NCBI GenBank assembly: GCA_002189035.1
Contig: NEEC01000207.1
Coordinates: forward strand, 1-24,213
DNA from: Utricularia gibba
Lineage: Eukaryota; Streptophyta; Magnoliopsida; Lamiales; Lentibulariaceae
DNA length: 24,213 nt
Direction: 5' to 3'
Positions 11,624 through 21,980 of the stretch are shown here, piece by piece. The stretch's first letter is position 1. Each line of letters opens with the position of its first letter. The position numbers and the translations under genes are program-made. The notes below the pieces were generated by a model. That model was given only the letters and a program-made list of their open reading frames with translations, was not told the origin of the DNA and did no database searches.

Positions 11624-12683
11624 TTGCATAACATGCAGATCCTTGCTCTTCATAGCACACTGTTGGGAAGCCCTTTTCGAGCTCCAAGTATTATAATTTG
11701 GAGTTACGTTTGTCCGATAACTGTGGACATATTAAAAACAAGCCACAACGAAAAGTGTCTTAGGTGTCCTTTCTTGGTGGCTGCGTCTAAGAATGTGCTT
11801 CTCGTTCTCGACATTGATGCAAATGGGATACACGGCAAAAGAATCAAATAGCCACTAGAGACATGGTGTATGGGAATGGTGCATCAAGAATCAGAAGTAT
11901 CATAGCAACTAATTGAATCAATCAACAGCCAAAACATATGGTGTCAAACTTCATCGGATATGCGATCAAGATGGAAAAAAGTCACATGTTACATCATGAA
12001 TTTCGTGGCATCACTTATCCCAACACTGTTATACACTCTGGATATGCGTAAATATTTATTTTTAATGAATCCCGGTGCACGTGTGATTTTTAGGATGCAC
12101 CCCGAATGATGATGCGCAATGAAATGACTACGTCGCACATCCTGGTCCGCGAAGCACCTCTTGCATAACATGCAGATCCTTGCTCTTCATAGCACACTGT
12201 TGGGAAGCCCTTTTCGAGCTCCAAGTATTATAATTTGGAGTTACGTTTGTCCGATAACTGTGGACATATTAAAAAAGGGCCACAACGAAAGGTGTCTCAC
12301 GTGGCATTCCGTGGTGACTGCATTTAATAATGTGCTTCATGTTCTCGAAATTGATGCGAACAACATACAAGGCAAAAGAATCAAATAGCCACTAGAGACA
12401 TGGTATACGGGAATGGTGCATCAAGAATCAGAAGTATCATAGCAACTAAATGCATCAACATATGGTGTCAGAATTCATCTACTATGCGATCAAGTTGGAA
12501 AAAAGTCACATGCTACATCATGAATTTCGTGGCATCACTTATCCCAACACTGTTATACACTCTGGATATGCGTAAATATTTATTTTTAATGAATCCCGTG
12601 CACGTGTGATTTTTAGGATGCACCCCGAATGATGATGCGCAATGAAATGACTACGTCGCACATCCTGGTCCGCGAAGCACCTC
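11624..12683 (+). repeat. A-B dimer 12 (1,060 bp)
   Basis: The A half (11624-12160) is the longest, 537 bp. Its 3' end is B-like but reads AATCCCGGTGC, which holds both the extra C of B (CCCG) and the extra G of A (CCGG). The B half is 12161-12683. Confidence 0.94.
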
Positions 12684-13740
12684 TTGCATAACATGCAGAT
12701 CCTTGCTCTTCATAGCACACTGTTGGGAAGCCCTTTTCGAGCTCCAAGTATTATAATTTGGAGTTACGTTTGTCCGATAACTGTGGACATATTAAAAACA
12801 AGCCACAACGAAAAGTGTCTTAGGTGTCCTTTCTTGGTGGCTGCGTCTAAGAATGTGCTTCTCGTTCTCGACATTGATGCAAATGGGATACACGGCAAAA
12901 GAATCAAATAGCCACTAGAGACATGGTGTATGGGAATGGTGCATCAAGAATCAGAAGTATCATAGCAACTAATTGAATCAATCAACAGCCAAAACATATG
13001 GTGTCAAACTTCATCGGATATGCGATCAAGATGGAAAAAAGTCACATGTTACATCATGAATTTCGTGGCATCACTTATCCCAACACTGTTATATACTCTG
13101 GATATGCGTAAATATTTATTTTTAATGAATCCGTGCACGTGTGATTTTTAGGATGCACCCGAATGATGATGCGCAATGAAATGACTACGTCGCACATCCT
13201 GGTCCGCGAAGCACCTCTTGCATAACATGCAGATCCTTGCTCTTCATAGCACACTGTTGGGAAGCCCTTTTCGAGCTCCAAGTATTATAATTTGGAGTTA
13301 CGTTTGTCCGATAACTGTGGACATATTAAAAAAGGGCCACAACGAAAGGTGTCTCACGTGGCATTCCGTGGTGACTGCATTTAATAATGTGCTTCATGTT
13401 CTCGAAATTGATGCGAACAACATACAAGGCAAAAGAATCAAATAGCCACTAGAGACATGGTATACGGGAATGGTGCATCAAGAATCAGAAGTATCATAGC
13501 AACTAAATGCATCAACATATGGTGTCAGAATTCATCTACTATGCGATCAAGTTGGAAAAAAGTCACATGCTACATCATGAATTTCGTGGCATCACTTATC
13601 CCAACACTGTTATACACTCTGGATATGCGTAAATATTTATTTTTAATGAATCCCGTGCACGTGTGATTTTTAGGATGCACCCCGAATGATGATGCGCAAT
13701 GAAATGACTACGTCGCACATCCTGGTCCGCGAAGCACCTC
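12684..13740 (+). repeat. A-B dimer 13 (1,057 bp)
   Basis: The A half is 12684-13217 and the B half 13218-13740. The A 3' end is mainly B-like, with TTATATACTCTGG and shortened AATCCG and GCACCCG. Confidence 0.94.
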
Positions 13741-14267
13741 TTGCATAACATGCAGATCCTTGCTCTTCATAGCACACTGTTGGGAAGCCCTTTTCGAGCT
13801 CCAAGTATTATAATTTGGAGTTACGTTTGTCCGATAACTGTGGACATATTAAAAACAAGCCACAACGAAAAGTGTCTTAGGTGTCCTTTCTTGGTGGCTG
13901 CGTCTAAGAATGTGCTTCTCGTTCTCGACATTGATGCAAATGGGATACACGGCAAAAGAATCAAATAGCCACTAGAGACATGGTGTATGGGAATGGTGCA
14001 TCAAGAATCAGAAGTATCATAGCAACTAATTGAATCAATCAACATATGGTGTCAAACTTCATCGGATATGCGATCAAGATGGAAAAAAGTCACATGTTAC
14101 ATCATGAATTTCGTGGCATCACTTATCCCAACACTGTTATACACTCTGGATATGCGTAAATATTTATTTTTAATGAATCCCGTGCACGTGTGATTTTTAG
14201 GATGCACCCCGAATGATGATGCGCAATGAAATGACTACGTCGCACATCCTGGTCCGCGAAGCACCTC
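13741..14267 (+). repeat. Monomer A with 9-bp deletion (527 bp)
   Basis: This is a standard A in the divergent block, but it lacks AGCCAAAAC, so AATCAATCAAC runs straight into ATATGG at about 14042. The lost unit is bounded by AAC on both sides. The 3' end is B-like (TAATGAATCCCG, AGGATGCACCCC). It is the last regular A before the first disturbed block. Confidence 0.92.
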
Positions 14268-14782
14268 TTGCATAACATGCAGATCCTTGCTCTTCATAGC
14301 ACACTGTTGGGAAGCCCTTTTCGAGCTCCAAGTATTATAATTTGGAGTTACGTTTGTCCGATAACTGTGGACATATTAAAAAAGCCACAACGAAAGGTGT
14401 CTCACGTGGCATTCCGTGGTGACTGCATTAATAATGTGCTTCATGTTCTCGAAATTGATGCAAAATACAAGGCAAAAGAATCAAATAGCCACTAGAGACA
14501 TGGTATATGGGAATGGTGCATCAAGAATCAGAAGTATCATAGCAACTAAATGCATCAACATATGGTGTCAGAATTCATCTACTATGCGATCAAGTTGGAA
14601 AAAAGTCACATGCTACATCATGAATTTCGTGGCATCACTTATCCCAACACTGTTATACACTCTGGATATGCGTAAATATTTATTTTTAATGAATCCCGTG
14701 CACGTGTGATTTTTAGGATGCACCCGAATGATGATGCGCAATGAAATGACTACGTCGCACATCCTGGTCCGCGAAGCACCTC
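14268..14782 (+). repeat. B-like hybrid monomer (515 bp)
   Basis: Most diagnostic words are B (TCTCACGTGGCATTCCG, CAGAATTCATCTACTATG). The run GGGCC is reduced to AGCC, GCATTTAATAAT to GCATTAATAAT, and GCGAACAACATACAAGG to GCAAAATACAAGG. GGTATATGGG mixes A and B. It is 8 bp shorter than B, with the losses at A/B-discordant positions. Confidence 0.9.
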
Positions 14783-15281
14783 TTGCATAACATGCAGATC
14801 CTTGCTCTTCATAGCACACTGTTGGGAAGCCCTTTTCGAGCTCCAAGTATTATAATTTGGAGTTACGTTTGTCCGATAACTGTGGACATATTAAAAAAGC
14901 CACAACGAAAGTGTCTTAGGTGTCTTGGTGCTGCGTTAAGAATGTGCTTCTGTTCTCGAATTGATGCAAAATACACGGCAAAAGAATCAAATAGCCACTA
15001 GAGACATGGTATATGGGAATGGTGCATCAAGAATCAGAAGTATCATAGCAACTAAAATCATCAGGGTGTCAAATTCATCTATATGCGATCAAGATGGAAA
15101 AAAGTCACATGTTACATCATGAATTTCGTGGCATCACTTATCCCAACACTGTTATACACTCTGGATATGCGTAAATATTTATTTTTAATGAATCCGTGCA
15201 CGTGTGATTTTTAGGATGCACCCCGAATGATGATGCGCAATGAAATGACTACGTCGCACATCCTGGTCCGCGAAGCACCTC
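14783..15281 (+). repeat. A-like hybrid monomer (499 bp)
   Basis: The divergent block is A-like but eroded: GTGTCTTGGTGCTGCGTTAAG and GCTTCTGTTCTCGAATTGATG. Later it reads ACTAAAATCATCAGGGTGTC in place of the A or B linker, and CAAATTCATCTATATG between the two parental forms. It is shorter than either parent and lacks EcoRI. Confidence 0.88.
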
Positions 15282-15783
15282 TTGCATAACATGCAGATCC
15301 TTGCTCTTCATAGCACACTGTTGGGAAGCCCTTTTCGAGCTCCAAGTATTATAATTTGGAGTTACGTTTGTCCGATAACTGTGGACATATTAAAAAAAGC
15401 CACAACGAAAGTGTCTTAGTGTGGTGACTGCATTAATAATGTGCTTCTGTTCTCGAATTGATGCAAAAATACAGGCAAAAGAATCAAATAGCCACTAGAG
15501 ACATGGTGTACGGGAATGGTGCATCAAGAATCAGAAGTATCATAGCAACTAAATGCATCAACATATGGTGTCAAATTCATCTATATGCGATCAAGTTGGA
15601 AAAAAGTCACATGTACATCATGAATTTCGTGGCATCACTTATCCCAACACTGTTATACACTCTGGATATGCGTAAATATTTATTTTTAATGAATCCCGTG
15701 CACGTGTGATTTTTAGGATGCACCCCGAATGATGATGCGCAATGAAATGACTACGTCGCACATCCTGGTCCGCGAAGCACCTC
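15282..15783 (+). repeat. A/B hybrid monomer (502 bp)
   Basis: The block begins A-like (GTGTCTTAG), jumps to B-like TGGTGACTGCATTAATAAT, and then reads GCTTCTGTTCTCGAATTG with bases missing where A and B differ. GGTGTACGGG mixes both parents, and CAAATTCATCTATATG lacks EcoRI. It sits in the slot where a B is expected. Confidence 0.88.
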
Positions 15784-16287
15784 TTGCATAACATGCAGAT
15801 CCTTGCTCTTCATAGCACACTGTTGGGAAGCCCTTTTCGAGCTCCAAGTATTATAATTTGGAGTTACGTTTGTCCGATAACTGTGGACATATTAAAAAAA
15901 GCCACAACGAAAGTGTCTTAGTGTCCTTTCTTGGTGGCTGCGTTAAGAATGTGCTTCTCGTTCTCGAATTGATGCAAACATACAAGGCAAAAGAATCAAA
16001 TAGCCACTAGAGACATGGTGTATGGGAATGGTGCATCAAGAATCAGAAGTATCATAGCAACTAATTCAACATATGGTGTCAAATTCATCGGATATGCGAT
16101 CAAGTGGAAAAAAGTCACATGTTACATCATGAATTTCGTGGCATCACTTATCCAACACTGTTATACTCTGGATATGCGTAAATATTTATTTTTAATGAAT
16201 CCGTGCACGTGTGATTTTTAGGATGCACCCGAATGATGATGCGCAATGAAATGACTACGTCGCACATCCTGGTCCGCGAAGCACCTC
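15784..16287 (+). repeat. A-like hybrid monomer (504 bp)
   Basis: It carries A words (CCTTTCTTGGTGGCTGCG, GGTGTATGGG) with losses at discordant sites: GCGTTAAG, CTCGAATTG, ACTAATTCAACATATGG and AAGTGGAAA. The 3' part also shows shortened TTATCCAACA and TTATACTCTGG. It is followed by a clean B at 16288. Confidence 0.89.
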
Positions 16288-17344
16288 TTGCATAACATGC
16301 AGATCCTTGCTCTTCATAGCACACTGTTGGGAAGCCCTTTTCGAGCTCCAAGTATTATAATTTGGAGTTACGTTTGTCCGATAACTGTGGACATATTAAA
16401 AAAGGGCCACAACGAAAGGTGTCTCACGTGGCATTCCGTGGTGACTGCATTTAATAATGTGCTTCATGTTCTCGAAATTGATGCGAACAACATACAAGGC
16501 AAAAGAATCAAATAGCCACTAGAGACATGGTATACGGGAATGGTGCATCAAGAATCAGAAGTATCATAGCAACTAAATGCATCAACATATGGTGTCAGAA
16601 TTCATCTACTATGCGATCAAGTTGGAAAAAAGTCACATGCTACATCATGAATTTCGTGGCATCACTTATCCCAACACTGTTATACACTCTGGATATGCGT
16701 AAATATTTATTTTTAATGAATCCCGTGCACGTGTGATTTTTAGGATGCACCCCGAATGATGATGCGCAATGAAATGACTACGTCGCACATCCTGGTCCGC
16801 GAAGCACCTCTTGCATAACATGCAGATCCTTGCTCTTCATAGCACACTGTTGGGAAGCCCTTTTCGAGCTCCAAGTATTATAATTTGGAGTTACGTTTGT
16901 CCGATAACTGTGGACATATTAAAAACAAGCCACAACGAAAAGTGTCTTAGGTGTCCTTTCTTGGTGGCTGCGTCTAAGAATGTGCTTCTCGTTCTCGACA
17001 TTGATGCAAATGGGATACACGGCAAAAGAATCAAATAGCCACTAGAGACATGGTGTATGGGAATGGTGCATCAAGAATCAGAAGTATCATAGCAACTAAT
17101 TGAATCAATCAACAGCCAAAACATATGGTGTCAAACTTCATCGGATATGCGATCAAGATGGAAAAAAGTCACATGTTACATCATGAATTTCGTGGCATCA
17201 CTTATCCCAACACTGTTATACTCAGGATATGCGTAAATATTTATTTTTAACAAATCCGGTGCACGTGTGATTTTTCGGCTGCATCCCGAATGGTGATGCG
17301 CAATGAAATGACTACGTCGCACATCCTGGTCCGCGAAGCACCTC
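16288..17344 (+). repeat. Clean B-A dimer between disturbed blocks
   Basis: The B (16288-16810) is a full 523-bp copy with EcoRI. The A (16811-17344, 534 bp) has a strongly A-type 3' end (TTATACTCAGG, TAACAAATCCGG, TTCGGCTGCATCCC). The phase of alternation with the first 16 kb is kept. Confidence 0.94.
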
Positions 17345-17867
17345 TTGCATAACATGCAGATCCTTGCTCTTCATAGCACACTGTTGGGAAGCCCTTTTCG
17401 AGCTCCAAGTATTATAATTTGGAGTTACGTTTGTCCGATAACTGTGGACATATTAAAAAAGGGCCACAACGAAAGGTGTCTCACGTGGCATTCCGTGGTG
17501 ACTGCATTTAATAATGTGCTTCATGTTCTCGAAATTGATGCGAACAACATACAAGGCAAAAGAATCAAATAGCCACTAGAGACATGGTATACGGGAATGG
17601 TGCATCAAGAATCAGAAGTATCATAGCAACTAAATGCATCAACATATGGTGTCAGAATTCATCTACTATGCGATCAAGTTGGAAAAAAGTCACATGCTAC
17701 ATCATGAATTTCGTGGCATCACTTATCCCAACACTGTTATACACTCTGGATATGCGTAAATATTTATTTTTAATGAATCCCGTGCACGTGTGATTTTTAG
17801 GATGCACCCCGAATGATGATGCGCAATGAAATGACTACGTCGCACATCCTGGTCCGCGAAGCACCTC
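17345..17867 (+). repeat. Monomer B (523 bp)
   Basis: A full-length regular B. It is the last copy in phase with the upstream A-B alternation, because the next monomer is also B-like. Confidence 0.94.
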
Positions 17868-18386
17868 TTGCATAACATGCAGATCCTTGCTCTTCATAGC
17901 ACACTGTTGGGAAGCCCTTTTCGAGCTCCAAGTATTATAATTTGGAGTTACGTTTGTCCGATAACTGTGGACATATTAAAAAAAGCCACAACGAAAGTGT
18001 CTCAGGTGGCATTCTTGGTGACTGCATTTAATAATGTGCTTCATGTTCTCGAAATTGATGCAACAACATACAAGGCAAAAGAATCAAATAGCCACTAGAG
18101 ACATGGTATACGGGAATGGTGCATCAAGAATCAGAAGTATCATAGCAACTAAATGCATCAACATATGGTGTCAGAATTCATCTACTATGCGATCAAGTTG
18201 GAAAAAAGTCACATGCTACATCATGAATTTCGTGGCATCACTTATCCCAACACTGTTATACACTCTGGATATGCGTAAATATTTATTTTTAATGAATCCC
18301 GTGCACGTGTGATTTTTAGGATGCACCCCGAATGATGATGCGCAATGAAATGACTACGTCGCACATCCTGGTCCGCGAAGCACCTC
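17868..18386 (+). repeat. B-like hybrid monomer (519 bp), register break
   Basis: This copy follows a B directly but is itself B-like (CATGTTCTCGAAATTGATGC, GGTATACGGG, EcoRI in CAGAATTCATC). The block start has A-type features (AAAAAAAGCC, TCTCAGGTGGCATTCTTGG). It breaks A-B alternation, either by unequal exchange or by misassembly. Confidence 0.88.
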
Positions 18387-18921
18387 TTGCATAACATGCA
18401 GATCCTTGCTCTTCATAGCACACTGTTGGGAAGCCCTTTTCGAGCTCCAAGTATTATAATTTGGAGTTACGTTTGTCCGATAACTGTGGACATATTAAAA
18501 ACAAGCCACAACGAAAAGTGTCTTAGGTGTCCTTTCTTGGTGGCTGCGTCTAAGAATGTGCTTCTCGTTCTCGACATTGATGCAAATGGGATACACGGCA
18601 AAAGAATCAAATAGCCACTAGAGACATGGTGTATGGGAATGGTGCATCAAGAATCAGAAGTATCATAGCAACTAATTGAATCAATCAACAGCCAAAACAT
18701 ATGGTGTCAAACTTCATCGGATATGCGATCAAGATGGAAAAAAGTCACATGTTACATCATGAATTTCGTGGCATCACTTATCCCAACACTGTTGTATACT
18801 CTGGATATGCGTAAATATTTATTTTTAACAAATCCGTGCACGTGTGATTTTTAGGATGCATCCCGAATGATGATGCGCAATGAAATGACTACGTCGCACA
18901 TCCTGGTCCGCGAAGCACCTC
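18387..18921 (+). repeat. Monomer A (535 bp)
   Basis: A full-length A with a mixed 3' end: A-like TTGTATACTC, TAACAAATCC and GCATCCC, and B-like TCTGG, AGGATGC and GATGATG. It immediately precedes the scrambled monomer. Confidence 0.93.
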
Positions 18922-19387
18922 TTGCATAACATGCAGATCCTTGCTCTTCATAGCACACTGTTGGGAAGCCCTTTCGAGCTCCAAGTATTATAATTTGGAG
19001 TTACGTTTGTCCGATAACTACAAGGACAACGAAAGTGTCCACGTGGCAAATAATGTGTTCATTAAATTGATGTGTCTTTCGGGTGGTGCGTCTCAATGTG
19101 TATCATAGTTCAAATTAAATGCATCAACACGGCAAAAGAATTCAATACCACTAGAGACATGTTGGAAAAAAATCATGCAAGACATCAGAAGTTTCATAGC
19201 AACATAGCAACTCAATCAACAGCCAAAACATATGGTGTCAAACTTCATCTATATACACTCTCAAGTGGATATGTCACATAAATATTTATTTTTAATAATC
19301 CGTGCACGTGTGATTTTTAGGATGCACCCCGAATGATGATGCGCAATGAAATGACTACGTCGCACATCCTGGTCCGCGAAGCACCTC
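18922..19387 (+). repeat. Scrambled 466-bp monomer
   Basis: The first ~98 bp match the normal monomer (with one T lost) and the last ~110 bp from ATAAATATTTATTTTTAA are nearly normal. Positions 19020-19278 are a jumble. B words (CAAATAATGTG) are followed by A words (GGGTGGTGCGTCT), GCATCAAC appears before CACGGCAAAAG, and ATAGCAAC is doubled. It lacks about 60-70 bp. A new EcoRI word occurs at 19138-19143. It may be a failed consensus or a truly rearranged unit; no inserted foreign sequence is seen. Confidence 0.85.
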
Positions 19388-19901
19388 TTGCATAACATGC
19401 AGATCCTTGCTCTTCATAGCACACTGTTGGGAAGCCCTTTTCGAGCTCCAAGTATTATAATTTGGAGTTACGTTTGTCCGATAACTGTGGACATATTAAA
19501 AAACAAGCCACAACGAAAGTGTCTCACGTGGCTTTCCGTGGTGGCTGCATTTAATAATGTGCTTCATGTTCTCGAAATTGATGCAACAACATACAAGGCA
19601 AAAGAATCAAATAGCCACTAGAGACATGGTATATTGGTGCATCAAGAATCAGAAGTATCATAGCAACTAAATGCAATCAACATATGGTGTCAAATTCATC
19701 TATATGCGATCAAGATTGGAAAAAAGTCACATTTACATCATGAATTTCGTGGCATCACTTATCCCAACACTGTTATACACTCTGGATATGCGTAAATATT
19801 TATTTTTAATGAATCCCGTGCACGTGTGATTTTTAGGATGCACCCGAATGATGATGCGCAATGAAATGACTACGTCGCACATCCTGGTCCGCAAGCACCT
19901 C
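19388..19901 (+). repeat. B-like hybrid monomer (514 bp)
   Basis: It starts with an A-type block edge (AAAAAACAAGCC), then B words with single A bases (GGCTTTCCGTGGTGGCTGC). GGTATATTGGTGC lacks the GGAAT of both parents. CAAATTCATCTATATG and AAGATTGG show both parental bases retained or lost. Confidence 0.88.
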
Positions 19902-20428
19902 TTGCATAACATGCAGATCCTTGCTCTTCATAGCACACTGTTGGGAAGCCCTTTTCGAGCTCCAAGTATTATAATTTGGAGTTACGTTTGTCCGATAACT
20001 GTGGACATATTAAAAAACAAGCCACAACGAAAAGTGTCTTAGGTGTCCTTTCTTGGTGGCTGCGTTAATAATGTGCTTCTGTTCTCGAAATTGATGCAAA
20101 TATACAGGCAAAAGAATCAAATAGCCACTAGAGACATGGTGTATGGGAATGGTGCATCAAGAATCAGAAGTATCATAGCAACTAATGAATCAATCAACAG
20201 CCAACATATGGTGTCAAACTTCATCTATATGCGATCAAGATGGAAAAAAGTCACATGTTACATCATGAATTTCGTGGCATCACTTATCCCAACACTGTTA
20301 TACACTCTGGATATGCGTAAATATTTATTTTTAATGAATCCCGTGCACGTGTGATTTTTAGGATGCACCCCGAATGATGATGCGCAATGAAATGACTACG
20401 TCGCACATCCTGGTCCGCGAAGCACCTC
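19902..20428 (+). repeat. A-like hybrid monomer (527 bp)
   Basis: It is A-type through CCTTTCTTGGTGGCTGCG, then GTTAATAATGTGC and CTTCTGTTCTCGAAATTG are intermediate. ACTAATGAATCAATCAAC and AGCCAACATATGG are shortened A forms. The 3' end is fully B-like. Confidence 0.88.
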
Positions 20429-20950
20429 TTGCATAACATGCAGATCCTTGCTCTTCATAGCACACTGTTGGGAAGCCCTTTTCGAGCTCCAAGTATTATA
20501 ATTTGGAGTTACGTTTGTCGATAACTGTGGACATATTAAAAAACAAGCCACAACGAAAAGTGTCTCACGTGGCATTCCGTGGTGACTGCATTTAATAATG
20601 TGCTTCATGTTCTCGAAATTGATGCAACAACATACAAGGCAAAAGAATCAAATAGCCACTAGAGACATGGTATACGGGAATGGTGCATCAAGAATCAGAA
20701 GTATCATAGCAACTAAATGCATCAACATATGGTGTCAGAATTCATCTACTATGCGATCAAGATGGAAAAAAGTCACATGCTACATCATGAATTTCGTGGC
20801 ATCACTTATCCCAACACTGTTATACACTCTGGATATGCGTAAATATTTATTTTTAATGAATCCCGTGCACGTGTGATTTTTAGGATGCACCCCGAATGAT
20901 GATGCGCAATGAAATGACTACGTCGCACATCCTGGTCCGCGAAGCACCTC
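20429..20950 (+). repeat. B-like hybrid monomer (522 bp)
   Basis: An A-type edge (AAACAAGCC, GAAAAGTGTCT) is joined to B from TCACGTGGCATTCCG onward; EcoRI is kept, but AAGATGG is A. TTTGTCGATAAC lacks a C, a change shared with the next monomer. Confidence 0.88.
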
Positions 20951-21465
20951 TTGCATAACATGCAGATCCTTGCTCTTCATAGCACACTGTTGGGAAGCCC
21001 TTTTCGAGCTCCAAGTATTATAATTTGGAGTTACGTTTGTCGATAACTGTGGACATATTAAAAAAAGCCACAACGAAAGTGTCTCACGTGGCATTTGGTG
21101 ACTGCATTTAATAATGTGCTTCATGTTCTCGAAATTGATGCGAACAACATACAAGGCAAAAGAATCAAATAGCCACTAGAGACATGGTATACGGGAATGG
21201 TGCATCAAGAATCAGAAGTATCATAGCAACTAAATGCATCAACATATGGTGTCAAATTCATCTACTATGCGATCAAGTTGGAAAAAAGTCACATGCTACA
21301 TCATGAATTTCGTGCATCACTTATCCCAACACTGTTATACACTCTGGATATGCGTAAATATTTATTTTTAATGAATCCCGTGCACGTGTGATTTTTAGGA
21401 TGCACCCCGAATGATGATGCGCAATGAAATGACTACGTCGCACATCCTGGTCCGCGAAGCACCTC
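20951..21465 (+). repeat. B-like hybrid monomer (515 bp)
   Basis: A second B-like copy in a row. It has AAAAAAAGCC, GTGGCATTTGGTGACTGC with lost bases, CAAATTCATCTACTATG without EcoRI, and TTTCGTGCATC lacking one G. It shares TTTGTCGATAAC with the copy at 20429. Confidence 0.88.
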
Positions 21466-21980
21466 TTGCATAACATGCAGATCCTTGCTCTTCATAGCAC
21501 ACTGTTGGGAAGCCCTTTTCGAGCTCCAAGTATTATAATTTGGAGTTACGTTTTCCGATAACTGTGGACATATTAAAAACAAGCCACAACGAAAAGTGTC
21601 TTACGTGCTTTCTGGTGGCTGCGTTAAGAATGTGCTTCTGTTCTCGACATTGATGCAAACATACAGGCAAAAGAATCAAATAGCCACTAGAGACATGGTG
21701 TATGGAATGGTGCATCAAGAATCAGAAGTATCATAGCAACTGAATCAATCAACAGAAACATATGGTGTCAAATTCATCTATATGCGATCAAGATGGAAAA
21801 AAGTCACATGTTACATCATGAATTTCGTGGCATCACTTATCCCAACACTGTTATACACTCTGGATATGCGTAAATATTTATTTTTAATGAATCCGTGCAC
21901 GTGTGATTTTTAGGATGCACCCCGAATGATGATGCGCAATGAAATGACTACGTCGCACATCCTGGTCCGCGAAGCACCTC
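21466..21980 (+). repeat. A-like hybrid monomer (515 bp)
   Basis: It is A-like with many small losses: GTTTTCCGATAAC, TTACGTGCTTTCTGGTGG, GCGTTAAG, CTTCTGTTCTCG, GTGTATGGAATGG, CAACTGAATCAATC and CAACAGAAACATATGG. A second A follows it directly. Confidence 0.88.

Larger units (their letters stand above)
3..13740 (+). repeat. Regular A-B higher-order repeat block, 13 dimers
   Basis: Thirteen consecutive dimers start at 3, 1057, 2112, 3169, 4227, 5282, 6337, 7393, 8450, 9507, 10565, 11624 and 12684. Dimer length runs from 1,054 to 1,060 bp. The B half is 523 bp in 11 copies and 522 bp in two, each of those missing one T in a T4 run. Nearly all length change therefore lies in the A half (532-537 bp), mostly in its last ~100 bp. 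Strict alternation with near-identity between dimers but about 10% divergence between A and B is the usual definition of a higher-order repeat, in which the dimer is the unit of amplification. Confidence 0.96.

Noticed and set aside
19072-19281. A unique 69-codon frame in the scrambled monomer
   Set aside because: It arises only from the jumbled A/B fragments at 19020-19278 and matches no known protein feature.
18922-19387. Transposon insertion disrupting the monomer
   Set aside because: The copy is shorter than normal, has no target duplication or terminal repeats, and its jumbled part is made of satellite words.
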